Origin: JANQIO01 sp043585095
GTDB taxonomy: Bacteria > Pseudomonadota > Gammaproteobacteria > Pseudomonadales > Halieaceae
DNA: 64,000 nt
Direction of reading: 5' to 3'
Assembly (NCBI GenBank): GCA_043585095.1
Contig: CP121321.1
Location: forward strand, 1,922,001 to 1,986,000
The notes beneath the pieces are model-generated. The model was not told the origin of the DNA, did no database searches, and worked only from the letters and a program-made list of their open reading frames with translations. Below, one piece after another: positions 24,862 through 33,758 of this stretch. Both the position numbers and the translations under genes were made by a program. How positions within the stretch are numbered: position 1 is the stretch's first letter; each line of letters opens with the position of its first letter.

Positions 24862-25968
24862 ATGGCTTCGATTATCAAGACAGTGCTCCTGATCGTCATT
24901 GCTCTGTTGTCTGCCTGCACAGAGGATCAGTCATACGAAACCGTCTTATCCTCAACGGTGCTTACACCGCTGCCCGGCGAATGGGACCAGCGTCAGCATA
25001 TCCAGTCAGCTCTAGATGCCCTGCCCGCCGAGCGCACCCATCAAGCGACGCTGACACTGCGAGGCCACTTTTCTTTGAGTGGCGCCCTGGTGCTGGATGA
25101 CTACACCACTCTGGACCTGCACTCCGCGAGCCTGTCACTGGCCGGTAAGGCCGATGAGAACCTGGTACGAAATCGCTACCAGGATGACAAGGGCAATCAC
25201 CACATTCAAATCATCGGAGGCACTCTGACGGGCAACCGTAGGATTAGAAAAGCGAAGGGGTCGAGCTGCATCAGCCTGGTGAAGACCCATCACGTCCGCC
25301 TTGAGGATTTGCGCGTGCGTGGATGCGCCCTGGACGCGGTTTCACTCGATGGTCGAGGCCGCATCGTCAGGCAACACAACATCAGCGGCCTGTTGCTTGT
25401 AGACAACCTCCGCGACGGCTTGCTTGTGAGCTGGTCGATACGGGATGCCAGTATCAGCGATATCATGGCGCTCCGTAATGGCCGTCATGGGGTGTACTCG
25501 GACCACTCTGAAAGCACCTACAGAAACATCGTGGTGAGAAACAACGACGTTGACGGTCTATTCATCCGCAACGTGTTCAACAATAGCTATGCACAAATCA
25601 AGGCGGGCCAGAACGGGCGTCACGGTATTGCGGTGCAGGGCCTGGTGGACAGCACCGGCAGCGAGTGGATTGCCCTCAACAATGGACGCAGATCTGAAAT
25701 GAGGCCTGCGGCGGATGTATTTTTCAGTTCGTCGAGCGAATTGAGCTACGGCATCAGCGCGCACTCCGTGATTACCAACCTGCTGATCGGAGAGAGTCAG
25801 CGCTCTACCAAGGGTGAGGCTGATTATGCGCTGTGGATTCAGACGCCTGACGTGGTAGACACTGCCTACGACGGATTGCTATTACGCGATGTCCTGGCGA
25901 AGGGTCCAGTGAAAATTCCTGTCAAACAAGGCCCGCAGGTCGAGTTGCTGCCCCGCAATAGCCACTAA
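24862..25968 (+). CDS. Lipoprotein with a right-handed parallel beta-helix
   Basis: 368 residues. The signal peptide has lipobox LLSAC (Cys19), so it is a lipoprotein. From about 60 to 320 there are repeated short strands with Asn/Gly turns typical of pectate-lyase-like beta-helices: HHIQIIGGTLTGNRRIRKAKG, ISGLLLVDNLRDGLLVS, ALRNGRHGVYSDHSESTYRNI and VRNNDVDGLFIRNVFNNSY. Such folds bind or process polysaccharides, for example as lyases or C5-epimerases. No catalytic triad was identified, so no enzyme is claimed. GGAGG lies 11 bases before the ATG. It stands alone behind tRNA-Asn. Confidence 0.8.
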   Translation: MASIIKTVLLIVIALLSACTEDQSYETVLSSTVLTPLPGEWDQRQHIQSALDALPAERTHQATLTLRGHFSLSGALVLDDYTTLDLHSASLSLAGKADENLVRNRYQDDKGNHHIQIIGGTLTGNRRIRKAKGSSCISLVKTHHVRLEDLRVRGCALDAVSLDGRGRIVRQHNISGLLLVDNLRDGLLVSWSIRDASISDIMALRNGRHGVYSDHSESTYRNIVVRNNDVDGLFIRNVFNNSYAQIKAGQNGRHGIAVQGLVDSTGSEWIALNNGRRSEMRPAADVFFSSSSELSYGISAHSVITNLLIGESQRSTKGEADYALWIQTPDVVDTAYDGLLLRDVLAKGPVKIPVKQGPQVELLPRNSH

Positions 25969-26334
25969 ATCAACGGTCGCATATGTGCCATCCCATCTGG
26001 ACTAATAACGCGGTGTAGATTACCCTAGCGCCGCTTTCTGAGGTCACTGCGAATCCGCGCATTTTTCGCCCGGGTCAGGCGGCACTTCAGCGCACCAAAA
26101 GGCGGTGATCAAGCCTGTCAGTGCGCTTTAAGACTCGCCAATGACGCGCTGACAGAAACGCCCCGCTATAAGCATCCGTGTAACCATTTACCGGACACAC
26201 CATTAGTGATCTGGCTGGGCGAGTTGCGTGCGTTTCGCTGTCATTGGACGTTTGCTTTCGCTGAAACAGCGCGCACTCTGTACAGCGCCTGTAAGCGCGG
26301 CTCTCAACAACTGTAAACACATTTAAAGGACATT
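25969..26334. other. Intergenic, 366 bases, nothing recognised
   Basis: Between the beta-helix lipoprotein and the coiled-coil gene. One minus-strand frame (26087-26320) is Arg/Thr-rich without a ribosome site and was not accepted. No terminator, RNA gene or repeat was seen. Confidence 0.4.
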
Positions 26335-26877
26335 ATGCTCACAGCAAACAGATTAGAGAAAATCATGGAGCTCGAAAGCGAGCTGCGTGAGGAATACCAG
26401 GGTCAGTTGGATAAAAAGACCGCTGAAATCGAAGCGCTCACGGCCAAGCAGGAAAAGCTGCAGGCGACGGTCGATAAACAACTAGAAACGATCTCCACGC
26501 TATCTACACAGGCAACTGAGAATCAGCGTGTTGAGCAGCTCAATCGAGAACTGGGCAATCGCGCTGACAAGCTGCAGTCAGAGCTTGAGGCTCTGAAGAA
26601 GCGCCTGAAGACGCTGCAGAAGGAAATGGCGGAAGTGCGTGAAGAAAACAACGCCCTCACCCGCTTCGATCCCGCCCGAATGAAGAAGAATCTCGACAGC
26701 AACAAGAAGAAGCTTGCGGAAAAGACCAAGGCCGCCGATCTGTTGCAGAAAAACCTGAACGAGTCCAAGCGCGAAAACGCCGAGCTGCAGCGCAAAGTCG
26801 AAGAGCTTGAAGCAAAGCTTCCTGACGAGAGCGACGCAGAAAACGACGGCGAAACTGAAGAAGCATCCGCCGCTTAA
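26335..26877 (+). CDS. Coiled-coil protein of unknown function
   Basis: 180 residues, almost wholly charged heptad-repeat helix from about 3 to 165 (for example KLQSELEALKKRLKTLQKEM and LLQKNLNESKRENAELQRKV), with an acidic tail DESDAENDGETEEASAA. A short break, NNALTRFDPARMKKNLDSN near 105, separates two coils. There is no signal peptide or membrane span. AAAGGA precedes the ATG. An 8-bp tandem repeat begins at the base after the stop. Possibly a scaffold or filament protein; function unknown. Confidence 0.75.
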   Translation: MLTANRLEKIMELESELREEYQGQLDKKTAEIEALTAKQEKLQATVDKQLETISTLSTQATENQRVEQLNRELGNRADKLQSELEALKKRLKTLQKEMAEVREENNALTRFDPARMKKNLDSNKKKLAEKTKAADLLQKNLNESKRENAELQRKVEELEAKLPDESDAENDGETEEASAA

Positions 26878-26941
26878 GCGTCGAAGCGTCGAACCGTCGA
26901 ACCGTCGAACCGTCGAACCGTCGAAGCGTCGAACCGTCGAG
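26878..26941. repeat. 8-bp tandem repeat, eight copies
   Basis: Unit (G/C)CGTCGAA repeated eight times in perfect register, order G,G,C,C,C,C,G,C at the first base, with the last copy ending in G. It begins at the base after the TAA of the coiled-coil gene. Each unit contains the palindrome TCGA. Confidence 0.95.
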
Positions 26942-26966
26942 CCCGCTGGACTGAAGTACCCTGCGC

Positions 26967-27458
26967 CTAGAGCGCAGATGGTTTCCAGAGTTTAGGCTGC
27001 AAACCCTTTGGCAGATACAGGGCGTGTGCCGGCTGGCCGCTGCGGTTCATCTTCAAGTAGTACAAGTTTGGTAGCAGTGCTTTAACGGCGCTGGCGCGGT
27101 CGAGCCAAGCGCCGTCGTTACCCCATGCGGCGATCACCTTCTCTGACTTCGCTGCTAACTCAAGCAGCATGCGGTTGTTCTCAGGGCCCACCGGCGAGCG
27201 CGCGGCTTTCATTTCTTTAGGGTCAGTTGCTCGCCACGCAAACAAATTCGCCGTGTAAACGCCGCCACAGCCCCAGTCTTTTGCGAAGCCGATGCAACGC
27301 AAAAGTGTTGGGTCATCCTTTAATGCATCCGCGGTCGACGGATTGAGGCCAATAAAGGTCACCGTCGGCAGGCTGCTGTCCCAGATCCTCCAAAGCGCGT
27401 AGCGATACTGCTTTCTCCTGCCGCGAATATCCGCACCCGCCTCTAGGTAGCGCATGCG
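26967..27458 (-). CDS. DUF1643 domain protein
   Basis: 163 residues, nearly all one DUF1643 domain: RRKQYRYALWRIWDSS, TFIGLNPSTADALKDDPTLLRC near 32-53, NLFAWRATDPKEMKAA, VIAAWGNDGAW, and HALYLPKGLQPK at the end. The family is found in genomes and phages; its biochemical role is unknown, and the NPSTAD motif is the hallmark. The ATG at 27458 begins the conserved part; an upstream TTG at 27494 is possible. It diverges from the small secreted protein at 27519. Confidence 0.85.
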   Translation of the reverse strand, partial: RMRYLEAGADIRGRRKQYRYALWRIWDSSLPTVTFIGLNPSTADALKDDPTLLRCIGFAKDWGCGGVYTANLFAWRATDPKEMKAARSPVGPENNRMLLELAAKSEKVIAAWGNDGAWLDRASAVKALLPNLYYLKMNRSGQPAHALYLPKGLQPKLWKPSAL

Positions 27459-27518
27459 TCTCGCTCTACGAAACGGGGCCAGCGTATACTGCAAGAATGT
27501 GAAATTGGAGACTGCATT

Positions 27519-27731
27519 ATGCGTAAACCCAGACTATTCAATGGCATTTTAACGGCAACTCTATTCGGCGCAGGCGTCATGCTGGGCAGCACGCTTAACC
27601 CGCCTGAAGTCTCTGCCGGAATTGAGTTGGGAGACTGGCAAACCCTGTCGCAAGACCCGGACTTTCGCAAAGCGGTCATCGCGGTTATCGATAGCTGCCT
27701 GGTCGATAACGGCATGATTTATTGCGACTAA
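27519..27731 (+). CDS. Small secreted protein of unknown function
   Basis: 70 residues. The signal peptide MRKPRLFNGILTATLFGAGVMLG probably ends near VSA (residue 33). The mature part of about 38 residues is acidic with two cysteines (DSCLVDNGMIYCD) that could form a disulfide. GGAG lies eight bases before the ATG. No family recognised. Confidence 0.65.
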   Translation: MRKPRLFNGILTATLFGAGVMLGSTLNPPEVSAGIELGDWQTLSQDPDFRKAVIAVIDSCLVDNGMIYCD

Positions 27732-27893
27732 ACTCCGCGTTTTCATGGTGAAACTGCAGTTCATCGAGCCCAGACAACGCTTCGTCGCAGATCGCTCAAC
27801 ATGATGATCTGGTGTGTGCACACTGGCTTCACAGGTTAAGGCCTGTACCAATACAGGGTCACTAACACGATGATTATCATCAGGAGTCAAGCC

Positions 27894-28220
27894 ATGAAAA
27901 ATCGCACAACTCGCAATGCCCTTCGCAGCAGTACGGCCGCCGCAATCGTATTCGCAGTCGCCGGTACATTCTCCGCTTTCGGACATGCAAACGTTGCTTC
28001 AACGGGTTCAGAGTCTACACGTCTCAGCTTTAACGAGTTGAACCTGGAGGACAGCAATGCAACCGAAGCCCTCTACCAGCGTATACAGCGCGCAGCCGCT
28101 GAAGTGTGTTCACAGACCTACAGCCGCATTCCAGACCGCGCCTGTGTCAAAGACACCATGGACCGCACGGTAGAAAAGATCGACAACGCCCAGTTGAAGG
28201 CGCGTCACCAACAGGGCTAA
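27894..28220 (+). CDS. UrcA family protein
   Basis: 108 residues. A signal peptide ends near FGHA. The UrcA domain shows SFNELNLEDSNATEALYQRIQRAAAEVCSQ (the Leu-Asn-Leu strand, then the helix leading to a conserved Cys) and RACVKDTMDRTVEKIDNAQL with the second Cys. Family members are short periplasmic proteins of unknown function, common in marine and sphingomonad bacteria. AGGAG lies seven bases before ATG 27894, which decides this start over 27870. Confidence 0.85.
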   Translation: MKNRTTRNALRSSTAAAIVFAVAGTFSAFGHANVASTGSESTRLSFNELNLEDSNATEALYQRIQRAAAEVCSQTYSRIPDRACVKDTMDRTVEKIDNAQLKARHQQG

Positions 28221-28233
28221 GGCCCTCTACGGT

Positions 28234-28285
28234 CGGGTGCCATGCTTGATTCCCCCTGGGCACCCGTCCGCCTTTTCTATTTTAC
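28234..28285 (+). terminator. Probable terminator after the UrcA gene
   Basis: CGGGTGCC, 17 bases, GGCACCCG, eight perfect pairs, followed by a pyrimidine stretch ending CTATTTT. The long loop and late T-run make it moderate. Confidence 0.55.
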
Positions 28286-28302
28286 AGTTCAGCTACGCTG
28301 AC

Positions 28303-28779
28303 CTACTCATCGTCCACAGAGGACTGTGGGGTTAACAGGGGCGTAAGCTGCATCATTTCGAAATCCAGTAGAGTCGATATCTGCCCATCTATCTGCAGAA
28401 ACAACGCTGCCAGCACAGGTCCGATCCCGTCGGACAGCCGAACGAAATACCGTTCGCGTCGCGAAAGCCGCTCTCGTTGAATCTCAAAGGACTGTCCAGC
28501 TAGCGCTTTTGCGCCCTCTGCATCCATTTTGTCGTAATTGTTAGCAAAAGCTGAAAGCATGGCGATGCGTTTATCCAGCAGTGCCTCTTGCTCGTCGGCG
28601 TATTCGCGATAGATAGGCCAGAACACTTCTTCCTGCGCTGGCGTCAATGGCATCGATGACGCGACCAGCCCGATCCGTCCAGCGCGAATATCTTGTCTCG
28701 CAATTTCAATGAGATCCTGCTGAGCGAAAGAAAACCGACTGAAAAGAGTCAAGAAGCAAAACAGAAAAACACCGCGCAT
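28303..28779 (-). CDS. Periplasmic Spy/CpxP-like (LTxxQ) protein
   Basis: 158 residues. The signal peptide MRGVFLFCFLTLFSRFSFA is cut before QQDLIE. The mature protein is all-helical and has the motif MPLTPAQEEVFWPIYREYADE, an LTxxQ-type repeat, then KMDAEGAKALAGQSFEIQRERLSRRERYF. The family includes the chaperone Spy and metal or stress sensors; which function applies here is unknown. It lies 11 bases after the DHH gene on the same strand, so they are probably co-transcribed. Confidence 0.65.
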   Translation of the reverse strand: MRGVFLFCFLTLFSRFSFAQQDLIEIARQDIRAGRIGLVASSMPLTPAQEEVFWPIYREYADEQEALLDKRIAMLSAFANNYDKMDAEGAKALAGQSFEIQRERLSRRERYFVRLSDGIGPVLAALFLQIDGQISTLLDFEMMQLTPLLTPQSSVDDE

Positions 28780-28790
28780 CGCAATCTCCC

Positions 28791-29750
28791 CTAAGCGTAG
28801 AACGCCGCAAACTGATCCATAAAGTCGGTCAACATATCTTCTGGCAAATCATTCACGCCTGCTGCCGCCTTGCGACCGCCCCCGGTCGGGAAGCGCATGC
28901 ACAGCTCGTCAGCGCCGGTTTTATTGTTCAGAGGCGCCCGCACGCTGACCAGATAGTTGCCATTATCCTTCGCCGTTAACACCGCGTGCGCACGGTCAGG
29001 GTGGTCGTTAGCAAGATCATTGGAGTACACGCCGCTGACGCGACGCGCCCAGGCTTCATTGGGCAGGATAACCACAGCGCTGCTGTCTACTGCGCGCTCA
29101 GGCTGCACGCCGGCGGCAGATGCCATGTCATCACGATAACCGTTCTCCAGTCGTTCAAAGTTATCGCGACTGTCGAGCATAAAACCAAACGGGCTGGCAT
29201 GCACCGAGACCAAGGTGTAAAGATCAGCCGGCGTGAAGTGGAGATCACTGAGGCTTGAGCCGTAACCGTTGTAGTTGATATAGGTACCCAAATTTTTGAG
29301 CTTTTCCAATTCAGTCGCTGCCAGGCCTAAAGGACCGGCCAGACGCTCTGCGCTGGCAAACAGGTTGTCCCCGAAGGCACCGACCACGGCCCACTCCAGA
29401 AATGCACCCTTGAGATACCCATTTATCAGGATGCTGGTACACACATCCGATTCTGTGTTGATCAAGGTTGTTAGCTGCGCAGACTCCGGTATATCGCCTG
29501 CGAAGTGGTGATCGCAGTAGAACACTTCAGCCCCCTGCTCCAGCACCTGAGCGAGAGCATCGCGGTTTTTATCCAGCGACACGTCCAGAACCGTAATGCG
29601 GTCTCCCGGGGCGGCTTCAATTTGTTTGAGCAGATTGATGTCACGTTTGACGCCCGTCACCAGCACCGCGTCTAAAGGCTCCGCATTTCTGAGTTGTGTG
29701 AGCGCGCAGATGCCATCGGCATCCCCGTTGAATACATCGTAAAAAGCCAT
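28791..29750 (-). CDS. DHH family phosphoesterase
   Basis: 319 residues. The N-terminal DHH domain has NGDADGICAL (residues 8-17), VLDVSLDKN and YCDHHFAGD near 78-86 as metal ligands. The C-terminal DHHA1-like domain has the Gly-rich substrate motif FPTGGGRKAAAGVN near 288-301. The family includes RecJ, NrnA and cyclic-dinucleotide hydrolases; the lack of extra domains points to a small-oligonucleotide or nucleotide phosphatase, but the substrate is not determined. The start ATG opens directly into the conserved strand. Confidence 0.88.
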   Translation of the reverse strand: MAFYDVFNGDADGICALTQLRNAEPLDAVLVTGVKRDINLLKQIEAAPGDRITVLDVSLDKNRDALAQVLEQGAEVFYCDHHFAGDIPESAQLTTLINTESDVCTSILINGYLKGAFLEWAVVGAFGDNLFASAERLAGPLGLAATELEKLKNLGTYINYNGYGSSLSDLHFTPADLYTLVSVHASPFGFMLDSRDNFERLENGYRDDMASAAGVQPERAVDSSAVVILPNEAWARRVSGVYSNDLANDHPDRAHAVLTAKDNGNYLVSVRAPLNNKTGADELCMRFPTGGGRKAAAGVNDLPEDMLTDFMDQFAAFYA

Positions 29751-29794
29751 ACTTTCTTCCTAGGTGTGTGCTGTCGCCGCAGCGACGTCTTTAA

Positions 29795-31849
29795 CTATTC
29801 GTTTTTGTGGTCGGCTTGACGCCCGGGGAAAAGGGCTTTCACATTGCTGGCAGCCTGAGTGTCCCCTTGCTGCTTTTTCCACAAGTGATCGTGAATATCC
29901 TGATGCTCCTCAAAGCCGCTAACGGCCTCCCGAAAGATCGCCTTGATCCGGTCGCAATCAGCCTGCTCACAGCTCTCAGACAGCGCCGCCAGCCAGGCTT
30001 GTAGCGTAGTAAGCTCAGGGAACTCTTCTTCGGCACGCATAATCATCGGATGCCCGGTGCCCGTGACGCGGTCGCCCAGCAGCAACTCTTCATAGAGTTT
30101 CTCGCCGGGCCGCAGACCGGTAAAGCTGATTGCAATATCGCCCTCCGGATCATCGTCGTCCTGCACGGCGTAGCCACTGAGTTGGATCATGCGGCGCGCC
30201 AGATCCAAGATGCGCACGGGCTCACCCATGTCGAGTACGAACACGTCTCCACCGGTACCCATCGCGCTGGCCTGCAGAACGAGCTGTGCTGCTTCGGGAA
30301 TGGTCATGAAAAAGCGCGTCACTTCCGGGTGCGTCACTGTTAACGGGCCACCGAGCTTAATTTGCTCGCGGAACAGGGGCACCACAGATCCTGAAGATCC
30401 CAGTACGTTGCCAAAGCGCACCATGCAAAACCGCGTATCCGTTTGCTGCGACGCCAACGACTGGCAGCATATCTCGGCAAAGCGTTTTGACGCCCCCATA
30501 ATGTTGGTAGGTCGGACCGCTTTATCCGTGGAGACCAGCACGAAGCTTTCCACGCCAGCTTCAATCGCCGCCTCGGCTGCGTACCAGGTGCCGAAAACGT
30601 TATTGGCGACTCCTTCTGCGATGTTGTATTCGACCAGAGGCACATGCTTATAGGCGGCGGCATGGTAAACAGTTTGCACGGAGAAACTCCGAAACACGCG
30701 CTGCAGGCGTTTGCGATCCTGCACGGTGCCCAGCAGAGGAATAATCTCGCAGTTGATTCCATCACCCTGCAGCTCGCGCAGTTCGCGCTCGATGCGATAC
30801 AGGGCATATTCAGAACTATCCAGCAAAACCAACTCACGGGGGTTGGCCAGTAAAATCTGTCGGCACAGCTCTGCCCCGATTGAGCCCCCCGCCCCGGTCA
30901 CCATGACTACTTTACCCTGAATGCAGCGGTCGATGAGTTCGGGGTGTGGCGGCACAGGCTCACGTCCCAACAGGTCTTCCAGAGCGATGTCCTGAATTTC
31001 GGCAATATCAGCACGACCCTGCAATATCTCGGCGAACTTGGGAACCGTCCGCACGTACACGGGCAGCGCAACCAGGCTATTGATGATCTGGCGACGGCGT
31101 TCGGCGCTGACTGACGGCATCGCCAGAAGTACCTGTTCAATATCGTGTTCTTCGATTAAGGCTGGCAGTCGATCAGGTGTTTCAACCTGTATGCCGTTGA
31201 TAACACTGCGCTGGACACGCGCGTCGTCATCGACGAAGTACACGGCGCGAAAATTGTCGCCGTGATTCAAAGCAGTGAGCAACTGCCGTCCCGACTCCCC
31301 TGCCCCGTAGATAATGACTTTTTGGCAATTACTGTAGAGCTTGTCTTGATAGTAGGAGCGCACCAGCATGCGTGTTCCACCCACCAGTACCAGCGCCATC
31401 CCCCAGTAGATAAACGGGAGTGATCGCGGCACGCTGAGCGGTTCAGGCTGTAGGAAAAAAATGCAGGCACCCAGCACCATGGTCGAGTAGGTAACGCCGC
31501 GCACGATTGCCCAGATCGCTTGCTGGCCCATGAAACGAATGACAGCGCGGTACAGCCCAAGACGCAGGAAGATAATCGCACTAACAAACAGCGTAATCAG
31601 CGCAATGCTGACTTCGACGGCCCCAATCGTCAGCGGTGTGACATCGGTCTGCCAGTAGCGTAGTGCCCTCGCCGACCACAGTGCGGTGGCCACAAAACCG
31701 ATATCAAGCAGTAGCAACAGTGCCTGCTTGATATTGCGCGGCAGCTCGATCATTTTTTCGAGCGCTACCACGCTACTGTCCACGACCCCGTTGACGGTTC
31801 TGTCAGCAAGTCGTTTTACGGGTTTCACAGCCGCTTCCCTTTTTTGCAT
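29795..31849 (-). CDS. WbpM/CapD-type membrane nucleotide-sugar 4,6-dehydratase
   Basis: About 684 residues. Four to five N-terminal membrane helices (to about residue 150) are followed by a CoA-binding-like Rossmann segment (KVIIYGAGESGRQLL). The large C-terminal SDR domain has VMVTGAGGSIGAELC for NAD and STDKAVRPTNIMGASKRFAE, where Met replaces the usual Tyr (S-M-K catalysis), typical of WbpM/FlaA1. The family makes UDP-4-keto-6-deoxy-HexNAc for O-antigen or capsule sugars such as QuiNAc or FucNAc. The start is uncertain: the frame is open to a GTG at 31930, and an ATG at 31753 starts nearer the first helix. It follows the WbpL-like gene, as in Pseudomonas. Confidence 0.92.
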   Translation of the reverse strand: MQKREAAVKPVKRLADRTVNGVVDSSVVALEKMIELPRNIKQALLLLLDIGFVATALWSARALRYWQTDVTPLTIGAVEVSIALITLFVSAIIFLRLGLYRAVIRFMGQQAIWAIVRGVTYSTMVLGACIFFLQPEPLSVPRSLPFIYWGMALVLVGGTRMLVRSYYQDKLYSNCQKVIIYGAGESGRQLLTALNHGDNFRAVYFVDDDARVQRSVINGIQVETPDRLPALIEEHDIEQVLLAMPSVSAERRRQIINSLVALPVYVRTVPKFAEILQGRADIAEIQDIALEDLLGREPVPPHPELIDRCIQGKVVMVTGAGGSIGAELCRQILLANPRELVLLDSSEYALYRIERELRELQGDGINCEIIPLLGTVQDRKRLQRVFRSFSVQTVYHAAAYKHVPLVEYNIAEGVANNVFGTWYAAEAAIEAGVESFVLVSTDKAVRPTNIMGASKRFAEICCQSLASQQTDTRFCMVRFGNVLGSSGSVVPLFREQIKLGGPLTVTHPEVTRFFMTIPEAAQLVLQASAMGTGGDVFVLDMGEPVRILDLARRMIQLSGYAVQDDDDPEGDIAISFTGLRPGEKLYEELLLGDRVTGTGHPMIMRAEEEFPELTTLQAWLAALSESCEQADCDRIKAIFREAVSGFEEHQDIHDHLWKKQQGDTQAASNVKALFPGRQADHKNE

Positions 31850-31962
31850 CCAGCTTTTCGAATCCAGCTTTTTACATCCGCATTGGCACAGGCGATTGTT
31901 TAAATGCTCAACGCGACGTATCAACGCCACAGGCCGTTAGTTTACCGCCGGTGACAAGGAAT

Positions 31963-32925
31963 TCACGGTAATTTGCCCGTTTTCACAAGCAGCAATAACA
32001 GGGGTAGGTAGGCAGCAGGCAGCCACAGCCACCAGACGCCGGGATGTAATGTCGCTGCCACAGCCAGAGGCAGAAGCCACAGCACGTTGAAGGCCAGCAT
32101 GGCGGCAACCACACGTGAGTGGCTGTGCCAGTACCGGGACAACCGTTGGTATAGATGTTGGCTGTGGGCCTGTGCCACGTTCTCGCCGCGCAGCATCCGC
32201 ATGATCAGAGTGACGCTGGCATCAGCGATAAACGCCGCGGATAGAATCAGGCTTGCCGCCAGCGGCAAGCTGCCATGGCGCCAGCCCAGCACCGCCAGCA
32301 TGGCAATGAGAAAACCAAGCGGGATCGCGCCCGTATCACCTATAAACAGCTTCGCCGGCGCCCAATTCCAAAACAGAAATCCCGCACAGGCGGCGCCGAT
32401 GAGTGCGCAGAACAGGGCAAAGACCTCGCTGCCGTCAGCGAAAGCCGACAAGCTCGCAGATGCAACACAGACAAACCCGGCCTGTGTCGCGGCGATGCCG
32501 TCTATGCCATCCATGAAATTGAACAGATTAATCATCCACAGGCTGCCGAAAGCGACCGCCAACACACACCACCACGGAAAATCGCCATCTACGATTAGCA
32601 CTCCGGCGATCGCAACCGCCGCGTACACGGCAAATCGAGGCACCACAGGTAAACTGAAGCGGTCGTCAATCCAACCCGCCAGCGTGAGCAGTAAGGCCAG
32701 GCCCAGTAGCTGAGGATAGGGGTTTGGCCAGGGCGCTATCACCAGACCTCCGGCGAATACACCTAACGCCAATGCGGACATAACGGCGATACCGCCTCCG
32801 GTGGGAACTGGCATGACGTGGGCGCTGCGATCGTTGGGTATATCCAAACTGCCGCGACGCCTGACCACCGCACAGAGTAGCGCTGCTATTAGCGATGTGG
32901 TCAAAAGCAGAATCGACTCGATCAC
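31963..32925 (-). CDS. WbpL/WecA-type initiating glycosyl-1-phosphate transferase
   Basis: 320 residues, about 10-11 membrane helices, MraY/WecA superfamily. Family motifs are SAHVMPVPTGGGIAV near 34-48, GWIDDRFSLP near 84 (Asp-Asp), NLFNFMDGIDGIA near 133, FIGDTGAIPLGF near 193 and the cytoplasmic AHSQHLYQRL near 253. It moves a sugar-1-phosphate (in P. aeruginosa WbpL: FucNAc or QuiNAc) to undecaprenyl phosphate to begin O-antigen synthesis. ATG overlaps the stop of the upstream epimerase gene (ATGA). Confidence 0.92.
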   Translation of the reverse strand: MIESILLLTTSLIAALLCAVVRRRGSLDIPNDRSAHVMPVPTGGGIAVMSALALGVFAGGLVIAPWPNPYPQLLGLALLLTLAGWIDDRFSLPVVPRFAVYAAVAIAGVLIVDGDFPWWCVLAVAFGSLWMINLFNFMDGIDGIAATQAGFVCVASASLSAFADGSEVFALFCALIGAACAGFLFWNWAPAKLFIGDTGAIPLGFLIAMLAVLGWRHGSLPLAASLILSAAFIADASVTLIMRMLRGENVAQAHSQHLYQRLSRYWHSHSRVVAAMLAFNVLWLLPLAVAATLHPGVWWLWLPAAYLPLLLLLVKTGKLP

Positions 32926-33758
32926 GCCCTGGCCTCCAGGACATCGTTAACGCAGTCCTCAAAGCGTTGCCTGGGCCGCCACTGTAAGGCGTCCAGTGAT
33001 GATTGATTGCTGTACTCAGCGGCGCAAAAAAGGCGCTTCCGGGTATCACCGGACAGCGGCCTGCCGCGCAGCAAGTCGTAGCCTGCACAGGCACACGCCC
33101 AACACCATTTTGGCCAACGTGCGGGCCCAGGCTCGCGACCTAGTCCTCGACAAATGGCGGCATGCAATCTGGCCAGGCTGTAAGACTCACCGTCGGTCGC
33201 GACCAGTACCGTGCCATGCGCGATATCGACCTCGGTCAATTCGACGATTAGCTTGCAGAGATCGTCTCGGCCAATCATGGAGCGGCACTCACCGGCTGGT
33301 GGTGTCGGCATGCCCCTGCGCACCAGACTCACCAGCATCGCGAGATTACCTCCGACCCCGGGGCCATACACCAGCGCCGGGCGCAGACAGATAACCGACA
33401 GTCCAGTGTCCTGGTGTTGCCGGATAAGTTCGCGCTCTGTTGCGAGCTTCCAACGACCATAGCTATCATCCGAACCACTGGCGTTGACGCTGGAAATAAA
33501 AATGAAACGACACACACCGCAGGACTGAGCGCGCTTGGCCAGCGCCAGGGTCTGTTGGTAGTTTTGCTGTCGGTAATCCGCATCCGATGCCGCACGATGG
33601 GCAATACCTGCGCAATGGATAAGCGTGTCAGTTCTCGCAAGCACCGCGTCGGAAACTGTATCGCGCCCGAACGGGTCCACCTCAATACCGCTGTCGCGCA
33701 GACTGGTAACCAGCGCAGAACCGACAAACCCGGTGGCACCTGTCACAAGACAGCTCAT
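32922..33758 (-). CDS. NAD-dependent nucleotide-sugar epimerase/reductase (WbpV-like SDR)
   Basis: 278 residues, extended short-chain dehydrogenase. The NAD loop is CLVTGATGFVGSALV, followed by TDTLIHCAGIAHRA, FISSVNASG and the catalytic YGRWK near 121-125, then SVICLRPALVYGPGVGGN. With the next two genes it matches the P. aeruginosa pairing of a 4-ketoreductase/epimerase with WbpL and WbpM, so the likely product is UDP-QuiNAc or UDP-FucNAc, or a related 6-deoxy sugar. It is first in a three-gene minus-strand unit and overlaps the next start by four bases. Confidence 0.88.
   Translation of the reverse strand: MSCLVTGATGFVGSALVTSLRDSGIEVDPFGRDTVSDAVLARTDTLIHCAGIAHRAASDADYRQQNYQQTLALAKRAQSCGVCRFIFISSVNASGSDDSYGRWKLATERELIRQHQDTGLSVICLRPALVYGPGVGGNLAMLVSLVRRGMPTPPAGECRSMIGRDDLCKLIVELTEVDIAHGTVLVATDGESYSLARLHAAICRGLGREPGPARWPKWCWACACAGYDLLRGRPLSGDTRKRLFCAAEYSNQSSLDALQWRPRQRFEDCVNDVLEARA

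Noticed and set aside
26087..26320. 77-codon minus-strand frame
   Set aside because: No ribosome site, Arg/Thr-rich composition and no neighbour relation.
26878..26941. CRISPR-like array
   Set aside because: Eight-base units in direct contact, without spacers; a simple tandem repeat.
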